The translations under genes were made by a program, and so were the position numbers. Shown here piece after piece: positions 16,764 to 25,799 of a DNA stretch of 47,698 bases (within the stretch, counting starts at the first letter, position 1; each line of letters begins with the position of its first letter). The stretch is from Verrucomicrobiota bacterium. Its GTDB lineage: Bacteria > Verrucomicrobiota > Verrucomicrobiia > Chthoniobacterales > SZAS-18. The stretch spans positions 1 through 47,698 of the forward strand of contig JAFEGM010000021.1 of the NCBI GenBank assembly GCA_018240025.1, given 5' to 3'. The notes under the pieces are model-generated. The model searched no databases. It saw only the letters and a program-made list of their open reading frames with translations, and was not told where the DNA came from.

Positions 16764-16856
16764 TAAGGGGAAGGTTCTAAGGATAGAGCACCGCGAGCCC
16801 GCGGCGACCATCCTTAAGTCTTTCCCCCTATCACGGTTTGATTCTTGATTCTTACC
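16732..16856. repeat. Long hairpin element built on heptamers (copy 1)
   Basis: The left arm starts with heptamers TCAAGAA, TCAAGAA, TCAAGAT and TCAAACC (16732-16759) and continues to about 16786. The right arm (about 16809-16854) is its near-complete reverse complement, around a GC-rich loop. The inverted arms span about 45 bases with few mismatches. It lies between convergent GNAT and lipoprotein genes and overlaps the end of the GNAT gene. A second copy is at 20231-20402. Confidence 0.85.
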
Positions 16857-16879
16857 CCTTGGCACTTGCCCCCCCGGCG

Positions 16880-17347
16880 TTACGCGGAGTATTTCAGCAC
16901 GCAGATCGCCACGTAGTCCGGCATCCGCAGGATGGAGAGATCGGGCGGCACGTTGTTCACCTCGAACAGCTCGTTGCCGACGAAGTTCTGGGTCTGCGTG
17001 TCCCACATCATGACCGTCTTTTCGCCCTTGTGCTTGCCGACCGCGGGCACTTCCACGCAGACGTGGGTGACGCCGAGGCTGCGCAGGTAGTTCTGGTCGC
17101 CCGCCGGGAGCGTCTCCCAGAAGAGTTTGGCGCGCCGGGCGCCGATCTGCCGCTGCGCCTTGGTCGAAATGGTGCGCTGGACGACCTCCATCTCGCGCTT
17201 GTTCTCGATGGGTCGGCGGACGCCTTTGTACTGTTGGGTGTCGAGCCCGGCCAGCTTGCCGCCGGGGGTGAAGGTCGGCACAGAGGAGCAGCTGGTCAGG
17301 ACGAGCGCAGCCAGCAGCGCGGCGGAGAGAAGGCGCGGGGGAGTCAT
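16880..17347 (-). CDS. Lipoprotein of unknown function
   Basis: 155 residues from the ATG at 17347. The signal peptide ends in the lipobox LTSC followed by SS, so it is a lipid-anchored envelope protein. The mature region has no domain I recognise. It ends with DYVAICVLKYSA. A longer frame upstream starts inside the divergent flavoenzyme leader and lacks a signal peptide at its start, so it was rejected. The divergent neighbour is the Old Yellow Enzyme gene. Confidence 0.8.
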   Translation of the reverse strand: MTPPRLLSAALLAALVLTSCSSVPTFTPGGKLAGLDTQQYKGVRRPIENKREMEVVQRTISTKAQRQIGARRAKLFWETLPAGDQNYLRSLGVTHVCVEVPAVGKHKGEKTVMMWDTQTQNFVGNELFEVNNVPPDLSILRMPDYVAICVLKYSA

Positions 17348-17522
17348 GGCGTCAGATCTACGGGTGAGACCCGGGGACGGATGCATGCTTATGACGAATT
17401 CGGGTGAGCCGGGCGAGCATTTTCCCGCGCATGGGGCGGCCGCCGATGCCACTTTGGCAACCCGCGGATCGGGCCGGCGAGGCCCGGGAGCGGACAGCTT
17501 TCGGTCCACCTTCGATCATCAT

Positions 17523-18574
17523 ATGCCCACCCTTTTCGATCCCCTCCAAGTCGGCGCCTTCCAGCTGCGCCATCGCATCGTCATGGCCCCGCTGACCCGC
17601 TGCCGCGCGGTCGGCCGCGTGCCGAACGACCTCATGGTCGAATACTACCGCCAGCGCGCCGGGGCCGGCCTCATCCTGACCGAGGCGACGAGCGTCGATC
17701 CGATGGGCGTCGGCTATCCCGACACGCCCGGCATTTGGTCGGACGAGCAGACGGCCGGCTGGCGCAAGATCACCGACGCGGTCCATGCGGAGGGCGGGAT
17801 CATCCTGCTGCAGCTCTGGCATGTCGGCCGCATCTCGCATCCGCACTATCTCGATGGGCGCACGCCGGTCAGTGCCAGCGCCATCGCGGCCCCGGGCCAC
17901 GTCAGTCTGCTGCGCCCGAAGCAGCCGTTTCCGACGCCCCGGGCGATCGAGCTGGCGGAGATCCCGGGCGTCATCGAAGCCTATCGCCGCGGGGCCGAGA
18001 ATGCGCAGCGGGCGGGCTTCGACGGCGTCGAGATCCACGGCGCGAACGGCTACCTGCTCGATCAATTCCTCCACGTGGAGTCGAACCAGCGCACCGACGA
18101 ATACGGCGGCTCCGTCGAGAACCGCGCGCGGCTTCACCTGGAGGTGACCGATGCCGTCGTCTCCGTCTGGGGCGCCGATCGCGTCGGCATGCACATCGCC
18201 CCGCGCGGCGATGCCCACGGCGTCGGCCCGGCCGAGGGGCGGAGCAATTCGGCCATCTGGCCCGCGAACTCGGCCGCCGCAAGATTGCCTTCCTCTGCGC
18301 GCGAGAGTCGCTGGCCGAGCCCCGTCTCGGGCCGGCGCTGAAGCAGGCCTTCGGCGGCGTCTACATCGCCAACGAGGGCTTCACGCTGGAGTCGGGCAAT
18401 GCGGTGCTCGCGGCCGGCGAGGCCGATGCGGTGGCTTTCGGCGTGCCCTTCATCTCGAATCCCGACCTGCCCGTGCGCTTCGCCCAGGGCGCGCCGCTCA
18501 ACCCGCCGGACAAGTCCACGTTCTACGGCGAGGGCGCCCGGGGCTACACGGACTTTCCGACGCTGGTGAGTTGA
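17523..18574 (+). pseudogene. Old Yellow Enzyme-family NADH:flavin oxidoreductase, frameshifted
   Basis: FMN-dependent ene-reductase family (NemA/XenA-like). The first 239 codons are normal: MAPLTRCRA, LQLWHVGR, and the substrate-binding H172/N175 with Y177 in IHGANGYLL. After AHGVGPAEG the reading frame goes wrong and stops at 18341. The family sequence resumes in another frame as EQFGHLARELGRRKIAFL and ends normally at 18574. One extra G in the GGGG run at 18236-18239 would restore a protein of about 350 residues. This may be a true mutation or an error in a homopolymer; the rest looks well preserved, so the loss is recent or artificial. Confidence 0.85.
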
Positions 18575-18686
18575 GGTATCGAGAGCGCTCCGACGTGGAC
18601 GCGTCCCCCGGCGCGTCCCGCCTGGCCCATCCGGCTTCCGCCCGCGCGGAGCCGGGGCCTCGTGCCTTCCTCTGACCAGACCCGAC

Positions 18687-20228
18687 ATGCCCGCTCTCTC
18701 CCTTTCCGGCTCCGGCCTCACCCTCGGCGCGCTGCGCGCCTGGATCGCCTCCGATGCGCCGCTCGAGCTCGATCCCGCCGCCCGCCAGCGCGTCGCCGCC
18801 TCGCGCGCCGTGGTCGAGAAACTGCAGCGCGGCAAGCGCGCCATCTACGGCATCAACACGGGCTTCGGCATCCTGGCGGACACGCGCATCGCGCCCTCGC
18901 AGATCGAGCAGCTGCAGGAGAATCTGATCCTCTCGCACGCGGTCGGGGTCGGTCACGAGGCGCCGGAGGAGATCGTGCGGCTGATGCTGGCGCTGAAGAT
19001 CAACGGCCTCGCGCTGGGCTTCTCGGGCGTGACGCTGGAGCTGGTCGACCGGCTGCTGACCTTCGCGAACCGGCGGATGCATCCGCTCGTCTACGACAAA
19101 GGCTCGCTCGGCGCTTCGGGCGATCTCGCGCCGCTGGCCCATCTCACCCTGCCGCTGCTCGGTCGCGGCCAGGCGCGCTGGAAGGGCAAGGTGCTGAGCG
19201 GTGCGGAAGCCCTGCGGAAGCTCAAGCTCGAGCCGTTGCGGCTGCGCTCGAAGGAAGGCCTCGCCATGATCAACGGCACGCAGTTCATGTCGTCCTACGG
19301 CGTGCATTGCCTTTGGCGGATGGAGAATCTGCTGGCCTGCGCCGATGTCATCGGCGCCATGTCGCTGGAGGCCTCGCGCGGCAGCGCCACGCCGTTCGAT
19401 GCGCGCATCCATGCCGCCCGGCCGCATCGGGGGCAGATCCAGACGGCGGAGAATTTCCGCACGCTGCTGACGCAGTCGCAGATCCTGCCCTCGCATGCCG
19501 ATTGCCCGAAGGTGCAGGACCCGTATTCGCTCCGCTGCATCCCCCAGGTCCACGGCGCCGCGCGCGACGCCGCCCGCCGCGTGGCTGAAGTCATCGAAAC
19601 GGAAGTCAACTCGGCCACCGACAATCCGCTCGTCTTCCCCGAGGGCGAGATCCTGAGCGGCGGCAATTTCCACGGCGAGCCGCTGGCGCTGGCGCTCGAC
19701 CATCTGGCCGTCGCGGCCGCCGAACTCGCCAGCATTTCCGAGCGCAGGCTCTATCTGCTGCTGGCCGGCGACACCGTGGGCGAAAAGAAGGTCCCGCGGC
19801 TGTTGATCAAGGAAGGCGGCCTGAACTCGGGCGCGATGCTGCTGCAGTACACCGCCGCCGCGCTGGTCTCGGAGAACAAGGTGCTCTGCCATCCCGCCTC
19901 GGTGGACAGCATCCCCAGCTCGCTGGGTCAGGAGGACCACGTCTCGATGGGCGCGATCGCCGCCACCAAGCTCCGCCAGGTGATCGAGAATGCCGAGACG
20001 ACGCTCGCGCTCGAACTCCTCGGCTCCGCCCAGGCGCTCGATTTCGTCCACCCGCTCGCCGCCGGCACCCCCATCGAGGCCGCTCACAGCGCCCTGCGCC
20101 GCCGCGTTCCCTTCATGGACAAGGACCGCCTGCTCCGCGAGGACATCGAGCGCGCGATTCAGACCGTGCAGAGCGGCGAACTCGTCGCGGCGGCGGAGAA
20201 GGCCAGCGCGAAGCTGCACAAGTGGTGA
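18687..20228 (+). CDS. hutH: Histidine ammonia-lyase
   Basis: 513 residues. Converts histidine to urocanate plus ammonia, the first step of histidine breakdown. The self-made MIO cofactor comes from A143-S144-G145 in GSLGASGDLAPL, and Y54 in YGINTGFG is the catalytic tyrosine. Length and motifs match the family throughout, so it should be active. Tyrosine or phenylalanine ammonia-lyases share this fold, but the sequence follows HutH closely. No hutU, hutI or hutG is nearby, so the remaining steps must be encoded elsewhere. A hairpin element begins two bases after the stop. Confidence 0.95.
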   Translation: MPALSLSGSGLTLGALRAWIASDAPLELDPAARQRVAASRAVVEKLQRGKRAIYGINTGFGILADTRIAPSQIEQLQENLILSHAVGVGHEAPEEIVRLMLALKINGLALGFSGVTLELVDRLLTFANRRMHPLVYDKGSLGASGDLAPLAHLTLPLLGRGQARWKGKVLSGAEALRKLKLEPLRLRSKEGLAMINGTQFMSSYGVHCLWRMENLLACADVIGAMSLEASRGSATPFDARIHAARPHRGQIQTAENFRTLLTQSQILPSHADCPKVQDPYSLRCIPQVHGAARDAARRVAEVIETEVNSATDNPLVFPEGEILSGGNFHGEPLALALDHLAVAAAELASISERRLYLLLAGDTVGEKKVPRLLIKEGGLNSGAMLLQYTAAALVSENKVLCHPASVDSIPSSLGQEDHVSMGAIAATKLRQVIENAETTLALELLGSAQALDFVHPLAAGTPIEAAHSALRRRVPFMDKDRLLREDIERAIQTVQSGELVAAAEKASAKLHKW

Positions 20229-20230
20229 CG

Positions 20231-20402
20231 ATGAGAATCAAGGTTCAAGAGACAAGAATCAAGATTCAAACTGTGTTAAGGAGCAAACGCTAAGGAAGGT
20301 GCGCATCACTGGGCTGAAGCCTCAACACTCCCTTACCCGCCCGCGTTACCGGCGAGGCTCCTTGATGCTTCCCCCTTAATACAGTTTGAATCTTGATTCT
20401 TC
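20231..20402. repeat. Long hairpin element built on heptamers (copy 2)
   Basis: The left arm carries TCAAGGT, TCAAGAGA and CAAGAATCAAGATTCAAAC, followed by TGTGTTAAGG. The right arm near 20375-20402 is the reverse complement (AATACAGTTTGAATCTTG). It shares arm sequence with copy 1, but the stem base pairs differ in step: copy 1 has ACCGTGAT opposite ATCACGGT, and here ACTGTGTT sits opposite AATACAGT. It fills the space between convergent hutH and ptsI. Confidence 0.85.
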
Positions 20403-20406
20403 CCTC

Positions 20407-22173
20407 CTACGCCAGCAGCGCCCCGTAGTGCTCCCTCGCCAGTGCCTCGCAGGCGGCCAAAATCTCCGCGCCTGACTCCATCTGCAGGACGCGGGCGGTC
20501 AGCTCGCGGCATTGGGCGATCGTCAGGACCTGCACGGCGCGCTTGATGCGGGGGACCATGTGGGCGGCGGCGCTGAATTCGTCCACGCCGAGGCCGAGGA
20601 GGAGCGGGGTGAAGCCGATCTCCGAGGCCATCTCGCCGCAGACGCTGACTTTCAGTCCGGCGGCGTGGCCGGCGTCGACGATCTGCTTCATCAGTCGGAC
20701 CACCGCGGGGTGGGTCGGCTCGTAGAGCGGCGCGACGGCCTCGTTCATGCGGTCGACCGCCAGCGTGTACTGGGTCAGGTCGTTCGTGCCGATGCTGAGA
20801 AACTGGACCTCGCGCGCGAGTTCGGCGGCGCAGAGCGCGGCGGCGGGGACCTCGATCATGGCGCCGACCGGCAGCTTCTCGTCGAAGGCCACGCCCTCCT
20901 GCCGCAGCTGGGCGCGCACCTCTTCCAGGATCGCATTGGCGTGCAGCAGTTCGGGCAGGCCGCTGATCATCGGATACATCAGCCGCACGTTGCCTACCGC
21001 GCTGGCCCGGAGGATGGCGCGCAGCTGGACGCGGAAGATCTCGCAATGCTGCAGGCAGAGCCGCACGCCGCGCAGGCCGAGGAAGGGGTTGTCCTCGATG
21101 GCCAGCGGGAAGGCGGGGAGGGGCTTGTCGCCGCCGACGTCGAGCGTGCGGATGACCAGCGGGTGCGGGTGCAGCTCCTTGGCGATGCGGACGTAGTTCT
21201 GATACTGCTCCTCTTCGTCGGGGAGTTCGTCGCGATTGAAGTAGAAAACCTCGGTCCGGTAGAGTCCCACGCCTTCCGCGCCGCTCAGTTTGTGGATGGG
21301 CAGTTCGTCCACCAGCCCGAGGTTGGCGCTCAGGCGGATGCGGTGGCCGTCGCGCGTGACCGCACTGGTCTCGCGCAATTCGCCCAGATCCTCCTCCACC
21401 CGGGCGCGCTGGCGGGCGAACTCCTGGTATTCCCGGATCGTGTCGGCGAGCGGATTGACGATGAGCAGCCCGCGGTAGCCGTCGAGGAGCAGCTCGTCGC
21501 CCGTGTCGAGCAACGCCTCGAAGCCGGGCGGCAGTCCGCTGACCGCGGGAATGCCGAGCGAGCGGGCAAGGATGGCGGTGTGCGAGTTCTTGCTGCCGAT
21601 TTCGGTGGCGAAGCCGAGCACGAGATCGCGATTGAGCGAAGCCGTGTCCGAGGGCGTCAGATGGTGCGCCACCAGAACGTGTCGCGTCTGGATGGCCGAG
21701 AGCCCGGGGTGGGCCTTGCCGGTGAGGTTGGTGACGAGTCGGCGCGAGACGTCGAGGATGTCCTGCGAGCGCTCCGAAAGATACGGATCCTTCAACGCCG
21801 CCAGCTCCTCGGCGTAGCGGGCGGCGGTCTGATGCACGACGTATTCCGCATTCTGCCGGTCCTGCTCGATGCCCCGGACGAACTCATCGAGCATCGACGG
21901 ATCCTCCAGCACGAGCAGGTGGGCGTCGAAAATGCCCGCCTCCTTCCCGCCGACCGCGGCCGAGAGGGCCGCCTGGATCTGCTCGATCTGCCGGCGCGTG
22001 GCCTTCAGCGCGGCTTCCAGGCGCAGGATTTCCGCATCGATCCGTTCCGGTCGGATGGGATAGCGCGGGATTTCCTCCTTCCCAGGATGGTGGACGAAAG
22101 CGATGCCGTGCGAGACCCCCGGAGAGACACCTGTCCCTTTGTAGCGGCGTTCTTCGCGGGGAACGTGGGGCAT
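20407..22173 (-). CDS. ptsI: Phosphoenolpyruvate-protein phosphotransferase (enzyme I)
   Basis: 588 residues, full family length. Takes phosphate from phosphoenolpyruvate and passes it to HPr. The active His is H198 in GSKNSHTAILARSLGIPA; the PEP-binding barrel (about 270-560) includes GLYRTEVFYF, GGDKPLPAF, the SIGTNDLTQY loop, and the catalytic Cys in VCGEMASE. It is downstream of lpxD on the same strand with 16 bases between, an unusual pairing. No HPr or sugar-specific EII gene is in the window, so the enzyme may serve regulation or a distant transporter. Confidence 0.95.
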   Translation of the reverse strand: MPHVPREERRYKGTGVSPGVSHGIAFVHHPGKEEIPRYPIRPERIDAEILRLEAALKATRRQIEQIQAALSAAVGGKEAGIFDAHLLVLEDPSMLDEFVRGIEQDRQNAEYVVHQTAARYAEELAALKDPYLSERSQDILDVSRRLVTNLTGKAHPGLSAIQTRHVLVAHHLTPSDTASLNRDLVLGFATEIGSKNSHTAILARSLGIPAVSGLPPGFEALLDTGDELLLDGYRGLLIVNPLADTIREYQEFARQRARVEEDLGELRETSAVTRDGHRIRLSANLGLVDELPIHKLSGAEGVGLYRTEVFYFNRDELPDEEEQYQNYVRIAKELHPHPLVIRTLDVGGDKPLPAFPLAIEDNPFLGLRGVRLCLQHCEIFRVQLRAILRASAVGNVRLMYPMISGLPELLHANAILEEVRAQLRQEGVAFDEKLPVGAMIEVPAAALCAAELAREVQFLSIGTNDLTQYTLAVDRMNEAVAPLYEPTHPAVVRLMKQIVDAGHAAGLKVSVCGEMASEIGFTPLLLGLGVDEFSAAAHMVPRIKRAVQVLTIAQCRELTARVLQMESGAEILAACEALAREHYGALLA

Positions 22174-22189
22174 TTCGGAAAAGCTCCTT

Positions 22190-23239
22190 TTATGCGCCTC
22201 CGCCGGTGTGTCCAGCCCGCAGCGCGGCGACCTCTGCTTCGAGCGCCTTGACGCGTTCCATCAGCTTGGGCAGACGCCGCACCCGGGCGATCGACTCCGT
22301 CGCCTCACGCATGGGCTCCGCCGGCGACCCGAACATCTTCGCGCCCGCCGGGACGCTCTTGGAAATGCCGCTCTGCGCGCCCACGATGGCGCCGTCGCCG
22401 ATGTGGATGTGGCCGACCACGCCGACCTGCCCCGCCAGCACCACGTGGTGGCCGAGCCGCGTGCTGCCGCTGATGCCGACCTGCGCGACGATGAGGCAGT
22501 GCGGTCCGATGACCACGTTGTGGGCGATCTGCACGAGGTTGTCGATCTTGGTGCCCTCGCCGATGCGAGTCATGCCGAAACGCGCGCGGTCGATGGTCAC
22601 GCCAGCGCCGATTTCCACCTCTGCCCCGACCTCGACCCCGCCCACCTGCGGGATCTTCACGTGCTTGCCGTTGACCGTCTCGAAGCCGAAGCCGTCGCTG
22701 CCGAGGACCGTGCCGCTGTGAATGACGCAGCGCGGCCCGATGTGCACCCGTTCGCGGATGGTCACGTTCGGATGCACCAGCGTGTCGTCGCCGACCCGGC
22801 TGTGCCGGCCGACGAACGTGCCCGCGCCGAGCGTCACGCCCCGGCCGATCTGCGCGCCGGCCTCGATGACCACATGCGCCTGGATCGTCACCTTTTCGCC
22901 GATGACGGCATCGGCCGCGATGACCGCGCTCGGATGAATGCCCGCCGGCGGCGGCGCCAGCGGCGGCTGCAGCGCGCCGACCACCAGCGCGAACGCGAGC
23001 GACGGATTGGCCACACTGATCAGCGCCTGCACCCCCGGGATCGCTTCGCTGAAACCGGTCGGCACCAGCGCCACGCCCGCCTGCGAAGCCCGCAGGGCCG
23101 GGAGGTACTTCTCATTGCCGAAGAAAGTCGCGTCCGTCGCCCCAGCATCTTCCAGCGCCGCCACCCCGGTCACCTCCACGTCGGCCTTCCCGGCCAGCAG
23201 CGAGCCTCCGATGAGTTGGGCGATTTGGGCCGCGGTCAT
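22190..23239 (-). CDS. lpxD: UDP-3-O-acylglucosamine N-acyltransferase
   Basis: 349 residues. Adds the N-linked hydroxyacyl chain in lipid A synthesis, in the cytoplasm. The N-terminal uridine-binding domain (about 1-100) is followed by a left-handed beta helix of hexapeptide repeats (about 101-320) and a short C-terminal helix. The catalytic His is H240 in QIAHNVVIGPH (E. coli H239). Its presence implies an outer membrane with lipopolysaccharide. It is the first gene of a likely two-gene unit with ptsI; its promoter must lie in the repeat-filled space upstream. Confidence 0.95.
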   Translation of the reverse strand: MTAAQIAQLIGGSLLAGKADVEVTGVAALEDAGATDATFFGNEKYLPALRASQAGVALVPTGFSEAIPGVQALISVANPSLAFALVVGALQPPLAPPPAGIHPSAVIAADAVIGEKVTIQAHVVIEAGAQIGRGVTLGAGTFVGRHSRVGDDTLVHPNVTIRERVHIGPRCVIHSGTVLGSDGFGFETVNGKHVKIPQVGGVEVGAEVEIGAGVTIDRARFGMTRIGEGTKIDNLVQIAHNVVIGPHCLIVAQVGISGSTRLGHHVVLAGQVGVVGHIHIGDGAIVGAQSGISKSVPAGAKMFGSPAEPMREATESIARVRRLPKLMERVKALEAEVAALRAGHTGGGA

Positions 23240-23284
23240 GTGCCGCGTTAACGCTTTCCGTCGGTTCCGGCAAGAGTTGACGCC

Positions 23285-23493
23285 GTAGTCCGCACTCTCC
23301 GAGTGCGGCCGTTTGCTTCTGCGAGACTTACTTGGCCTTAGGAACTGACGACGCTGGCCCTTGTCAGCCGACTGCCATCTCCGACATTCCTTTCCCGTCT
23401 CCCGTCTCCCGTCTCCAGTCTCCAGTCTCCAGTCTCCAGTCTCCAGTCTCCAGTCTCTTCCAAGCCGGCCGCACTCGGAGAGTGCGGACTACG
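23285..23493. repeat. REP-like inverted pair enclosing a nine-unit heptamer array
   Basis: A palindrome with a GTAG foot lies at 23285-23310 (GTAGTC, then CGCACTC-TCC-GAGTGCG). The same motif, inverted, lies at 23467-23492 (CCGCACTCGGAGAGTGCGG then ACTAC). Between them, 23394-23456 is a clean array of three CCCGTCT and six CCAGTCT units. The whole looks like a REP pair or small non-autonomous element. It fills the divergent space between lpxD and the LptF/G gene. Confidence 0.85.
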
Positions 23494-23516
23494 CTCAGAT
23501 CTCCAGTCCGCTCCCA

Positions 23517-24692
23517 ATGACCCTCCTGACCCGCTACCTGCTGCGCAGCTTCCTGCTGCCCTTCACCTATCTGATGGTGGGGCTGCTGGCCATCTGGCTG
23601 CTGGCGGATCTGGCCAACTATCTGAACGACTTCCTCGAAGCAAAGGTGCCGGTCCGCGGCATCGCCAGCCTGTATTGGAAGCAGCTGCCCTTCGTCATCG
23701 TGCCGATCCTCCCGGTCAGCGTGATGCTCGCGCTGCTCTATTCGGTTATCCGGCTCTCGCAGGCCAATGAACTGCAGGCAATGTCGGGCTCGGGCATCAG
23801 CTATGCGCGCATTCTGCTGCCGTTCATCGGCGTCGGGGTGGTGGCCAGCGTCATCGTGGGCGTGCTGAACTACCGCCTCGCCCCCGAGGCCGAAGGTGCC
23901 AAGGGCCGGCTGGTGGCGGAACTGACCGGGGCGCGCGACGGCGACGGGCGGCTCAAGATCGACAAGTTCGAGTACGCCACCGGGCATCTCTACGCCAATC
24001 GGCGCGACGCCCGGCTCTGGTACGTGCAGCGCCTGGCCCGCCGCGCCAACGAGCCGTTCCGCGGGGTGCAGGTCACGCAGCAGGATGCGGCCGGCAATGT
24101 CATCGCCAAGTTCGACGCCCCCAGCGCGCTCTACGACGAGAAGAACCGGACGTGGAAGCTGGAGAAGCCGCGCATCGTGCGCTTCGATGAATCCGGCGAG
24201 CTCATCGCCGAGCGCTTCCCGCCGGAGGAGATCGTGCGCGAATGGACCGAGACGCCCGCGCAGATCGCCGCCGCCACGCTGCAGGCGCAGTTCCTCGGCG
24301 TGCCGGAACTGCGGCGCTATCTGACCATCAATGCGGACGACTCGGATTCGCAGCTGGCTCCGTTCCGCACCCAGCTGCTGCACCGCTATTCCTTCCCGCT
24401 CGTCTGCATCGCCCTGGTGCTGGTGGCGGCGCCGCTCAGCATGAGTCACGCCCGCCGCGGGGTCATCGCCGGGGTGGCCGGGGCCATCCTCATCCTCTTC
24501 GCCTTCTTTTTCCTCAATCAGCTCTTCCTCGCGCTCGGGCAGGGCAATCGCCTGTCGCCCTTCTGGGCCGCCTGGACGCCCATGGTCCTCCTGCTCCTCA
24601 GCGGGGCCATCATCCTGCGCCGCCGCACCATCCATCAGGCCAATGCGCTGACCAGCGTGGCCGGCTGGAAGCGCATGCTGGGACTGGGCTGA
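23517..24692 (+). CDS. LptF/LptG-family permease
   Basis: 391 residues. Membrane part of the ABC transporter that pulls lipopolysaccharide out of the inner membrane for export. Three membrane helices in the N-terminal third (about 10-30, 55-80 and 95-120), a periplasmic jellyroll-like region (about 130-270) and three C-terminal helices (about 285-375) match the family. It opens with RYLLRSFLLPF, the usual LptF/G start. Whether it is LptF or LptG cannot be told from one copy. The ATG at 23517 was chosen; an upstream extension would be made of repeat sequence. tatC follows in the same direction. Confidence 0.9.
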   Translation: MTLLTRYLLRSFLLPFTYLMVGLLAIWLLADLANYLNDFLEAKVPVRGIASLYWKQLPFVIVPILPVSVMLALLYSVIRLSQANELQAMSGSGISYARILLPFIGVGVVASVIVGVLNYRLAPEAEGAKGRLVAELTGARDGDGRLKIDKFEYATGHLYANRRDARLWYVQRLARRANEPFRGVQVTQQDAAGNVIAKFDAPSALYDEKNRTWKLEKPRIVRFDESGELIAERFPPEEIVREWTETPAQIAAATLQAQFLGVPELRRYLTINADDSDSQLAPFRTQLLHRYSFPLVCIALVLVAAPLSMSHARRGVIAGVAGAILILFAFFFLNQLFLALGQGNRLSPFWAAWTPMVLLLLSGAIILRRRTIHQANALTSVAGWKRMLGLG

Positions 24693-24788
24693 TCCTGCCA
24701 TTCCCGCCGTGCCGGGTGCCATCCGATCCGCCGCCGCGCCATCCCCGCCTTGATCCGGGGGCGGTTTCCGAGTCCCTTCCCGCCCCGC

Positions 24789-25745
24789 ATGTTGTTCTTC
24801 AAGGCGCTCATGTACACCATCCGCAAGAAGGCGGCCGCGCGGCCGGCCGTCGAGGATGAGACCAAGCCCTTTCTCGATCACCTCGAGGACCTGCGGAACA
24901 TGATCGTGAAGATGGCGGTGACGATCGCCCTCACGATGACGGTCGGCTTCATCTTCCGGCAGGAGCTGATGCGCTTCTGCCAGTGGCCGCTGCGGGCGGT
25001 CAACGAGGAGTGGGCGAAAAGCCTGCAGTCCCTCGGCGTGGCCGATTCCTTCACGCTCTCGTTCACCCTGGCCTTCCACGCCGGGCTGGTGATCGCGTTC
25101 CCGTTTCTGCTCTACTTCTTCGCCCAGTTCGTGCTCCCCGCCCTGACTGAACGGGAGAAGAAATACGTCTATCCGGCCGTGGGCGTGGGGTTCGCGCTCT
25201 TCCTCACCGGCGTGACGCTGGCTTTTTCCTGGATCCTCCCCATCACGCTCAAGTTCCTGGCCCAGGATGCGCAGGAACTCGGGCTCCGACCCTCCTGGAC
25301 GGTGCGGGAGTACTTCGCCTTCGTGACCCAGTTCGTGATCGGTTTCGGCCTGGCCTTCGAGCTGCCGGTGGTCGTGCTCACGCTCGTGAAACTCGGCGTG
25401 CTGAGCTACGAAATGCTGGCTACGACGCGGCGTTACGCAGTCGTGCTGATCGTCACGCTGGCCGCGGTCATTTCCCCGACCACCGACCTCCTCTCGCTGG
25501 TCCTGCTCTCGGCGCCGCTGCTGATTCTGTACGAATCGTGCATCTGGATCGCCCGCTACATGGAGAAGCGGGAGAAGAAGCGCGAGGCGCTGGAGGCCGA
25601 ACTCCGGCTGAAGGAGGACATGGCGCGGCGCGAGGCCCAGCTCGCGGCCCAGCCGCAGGCGGCCTTGCCCCCGGCCCCGACCCAGCCGACGCTCACCCCG
25701 CCGTCCTCGCCGCCCCCCAATCACGGCGAGGAATTTCACCCCTAG
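24789..25745 (+). CDS. tatC: Sec-independent protein translocase subunit TatC
   Basis: 318 residues from the ATG at 24789 (an ATG at 24810 is an alternative). Integral membrane receptor for twin-arginine signal peptides. Family landmarks are FLDHLEDLRN near the N-terminus, FPFLLYFFAQFVLPALTERE split over the first periplasmic/cytoplasmic turns, FGLAFELPVV, and the VISPTTD stretch. Six membrane helices are expected. The C-terminus carries an added charged helix and a Pro-rich tail (about 265-318). tatA/B are not nearby. The Tat pathway exports folded cofactor proteins. Confidence 0.92.
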   Translation: MLFFKALMYTIRKKAAARPAVEDETKPFLDHLEDLRNMIVKMAVTIALTMTVGFIFRQELMRFCQWPLRAVNEEWAKSLQSLGVADSFTLSFTLAFHAGLVIAFPFLLYFFAQFVLPALTEREKKYVYPAVGVGFALFLTGVTLAFSWILPITLKFLAQDAQELGLRPSWTVREYFAFVTQFVIGFGLAFELPVVVLTLVKLGVLSYEMLATTRRYAVVLIVTLAAVISPTTDLLSLVLLSAPLLILYESCIWIARYMEKREKKREALEAELRLKEDMARREAQLAAQPQAALPPAPTQPTLTPPSSPPPNHGEEFHP

Positions 25746-25799
25746 GCGTCCCCGTCCCGCGCGGCCCTCGCCGGGGCGAGTCCCGATCCCGCTTTCCCC

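Noticed and set aside
20512..22251. 579-codon open frame on the plus strand
   Set aside because: Antisense shadow of ptsI.
23394..23456. CRISPR array
   Set aside because: The units are seven bases and directly adjacent, with no spacers and no cas genes.
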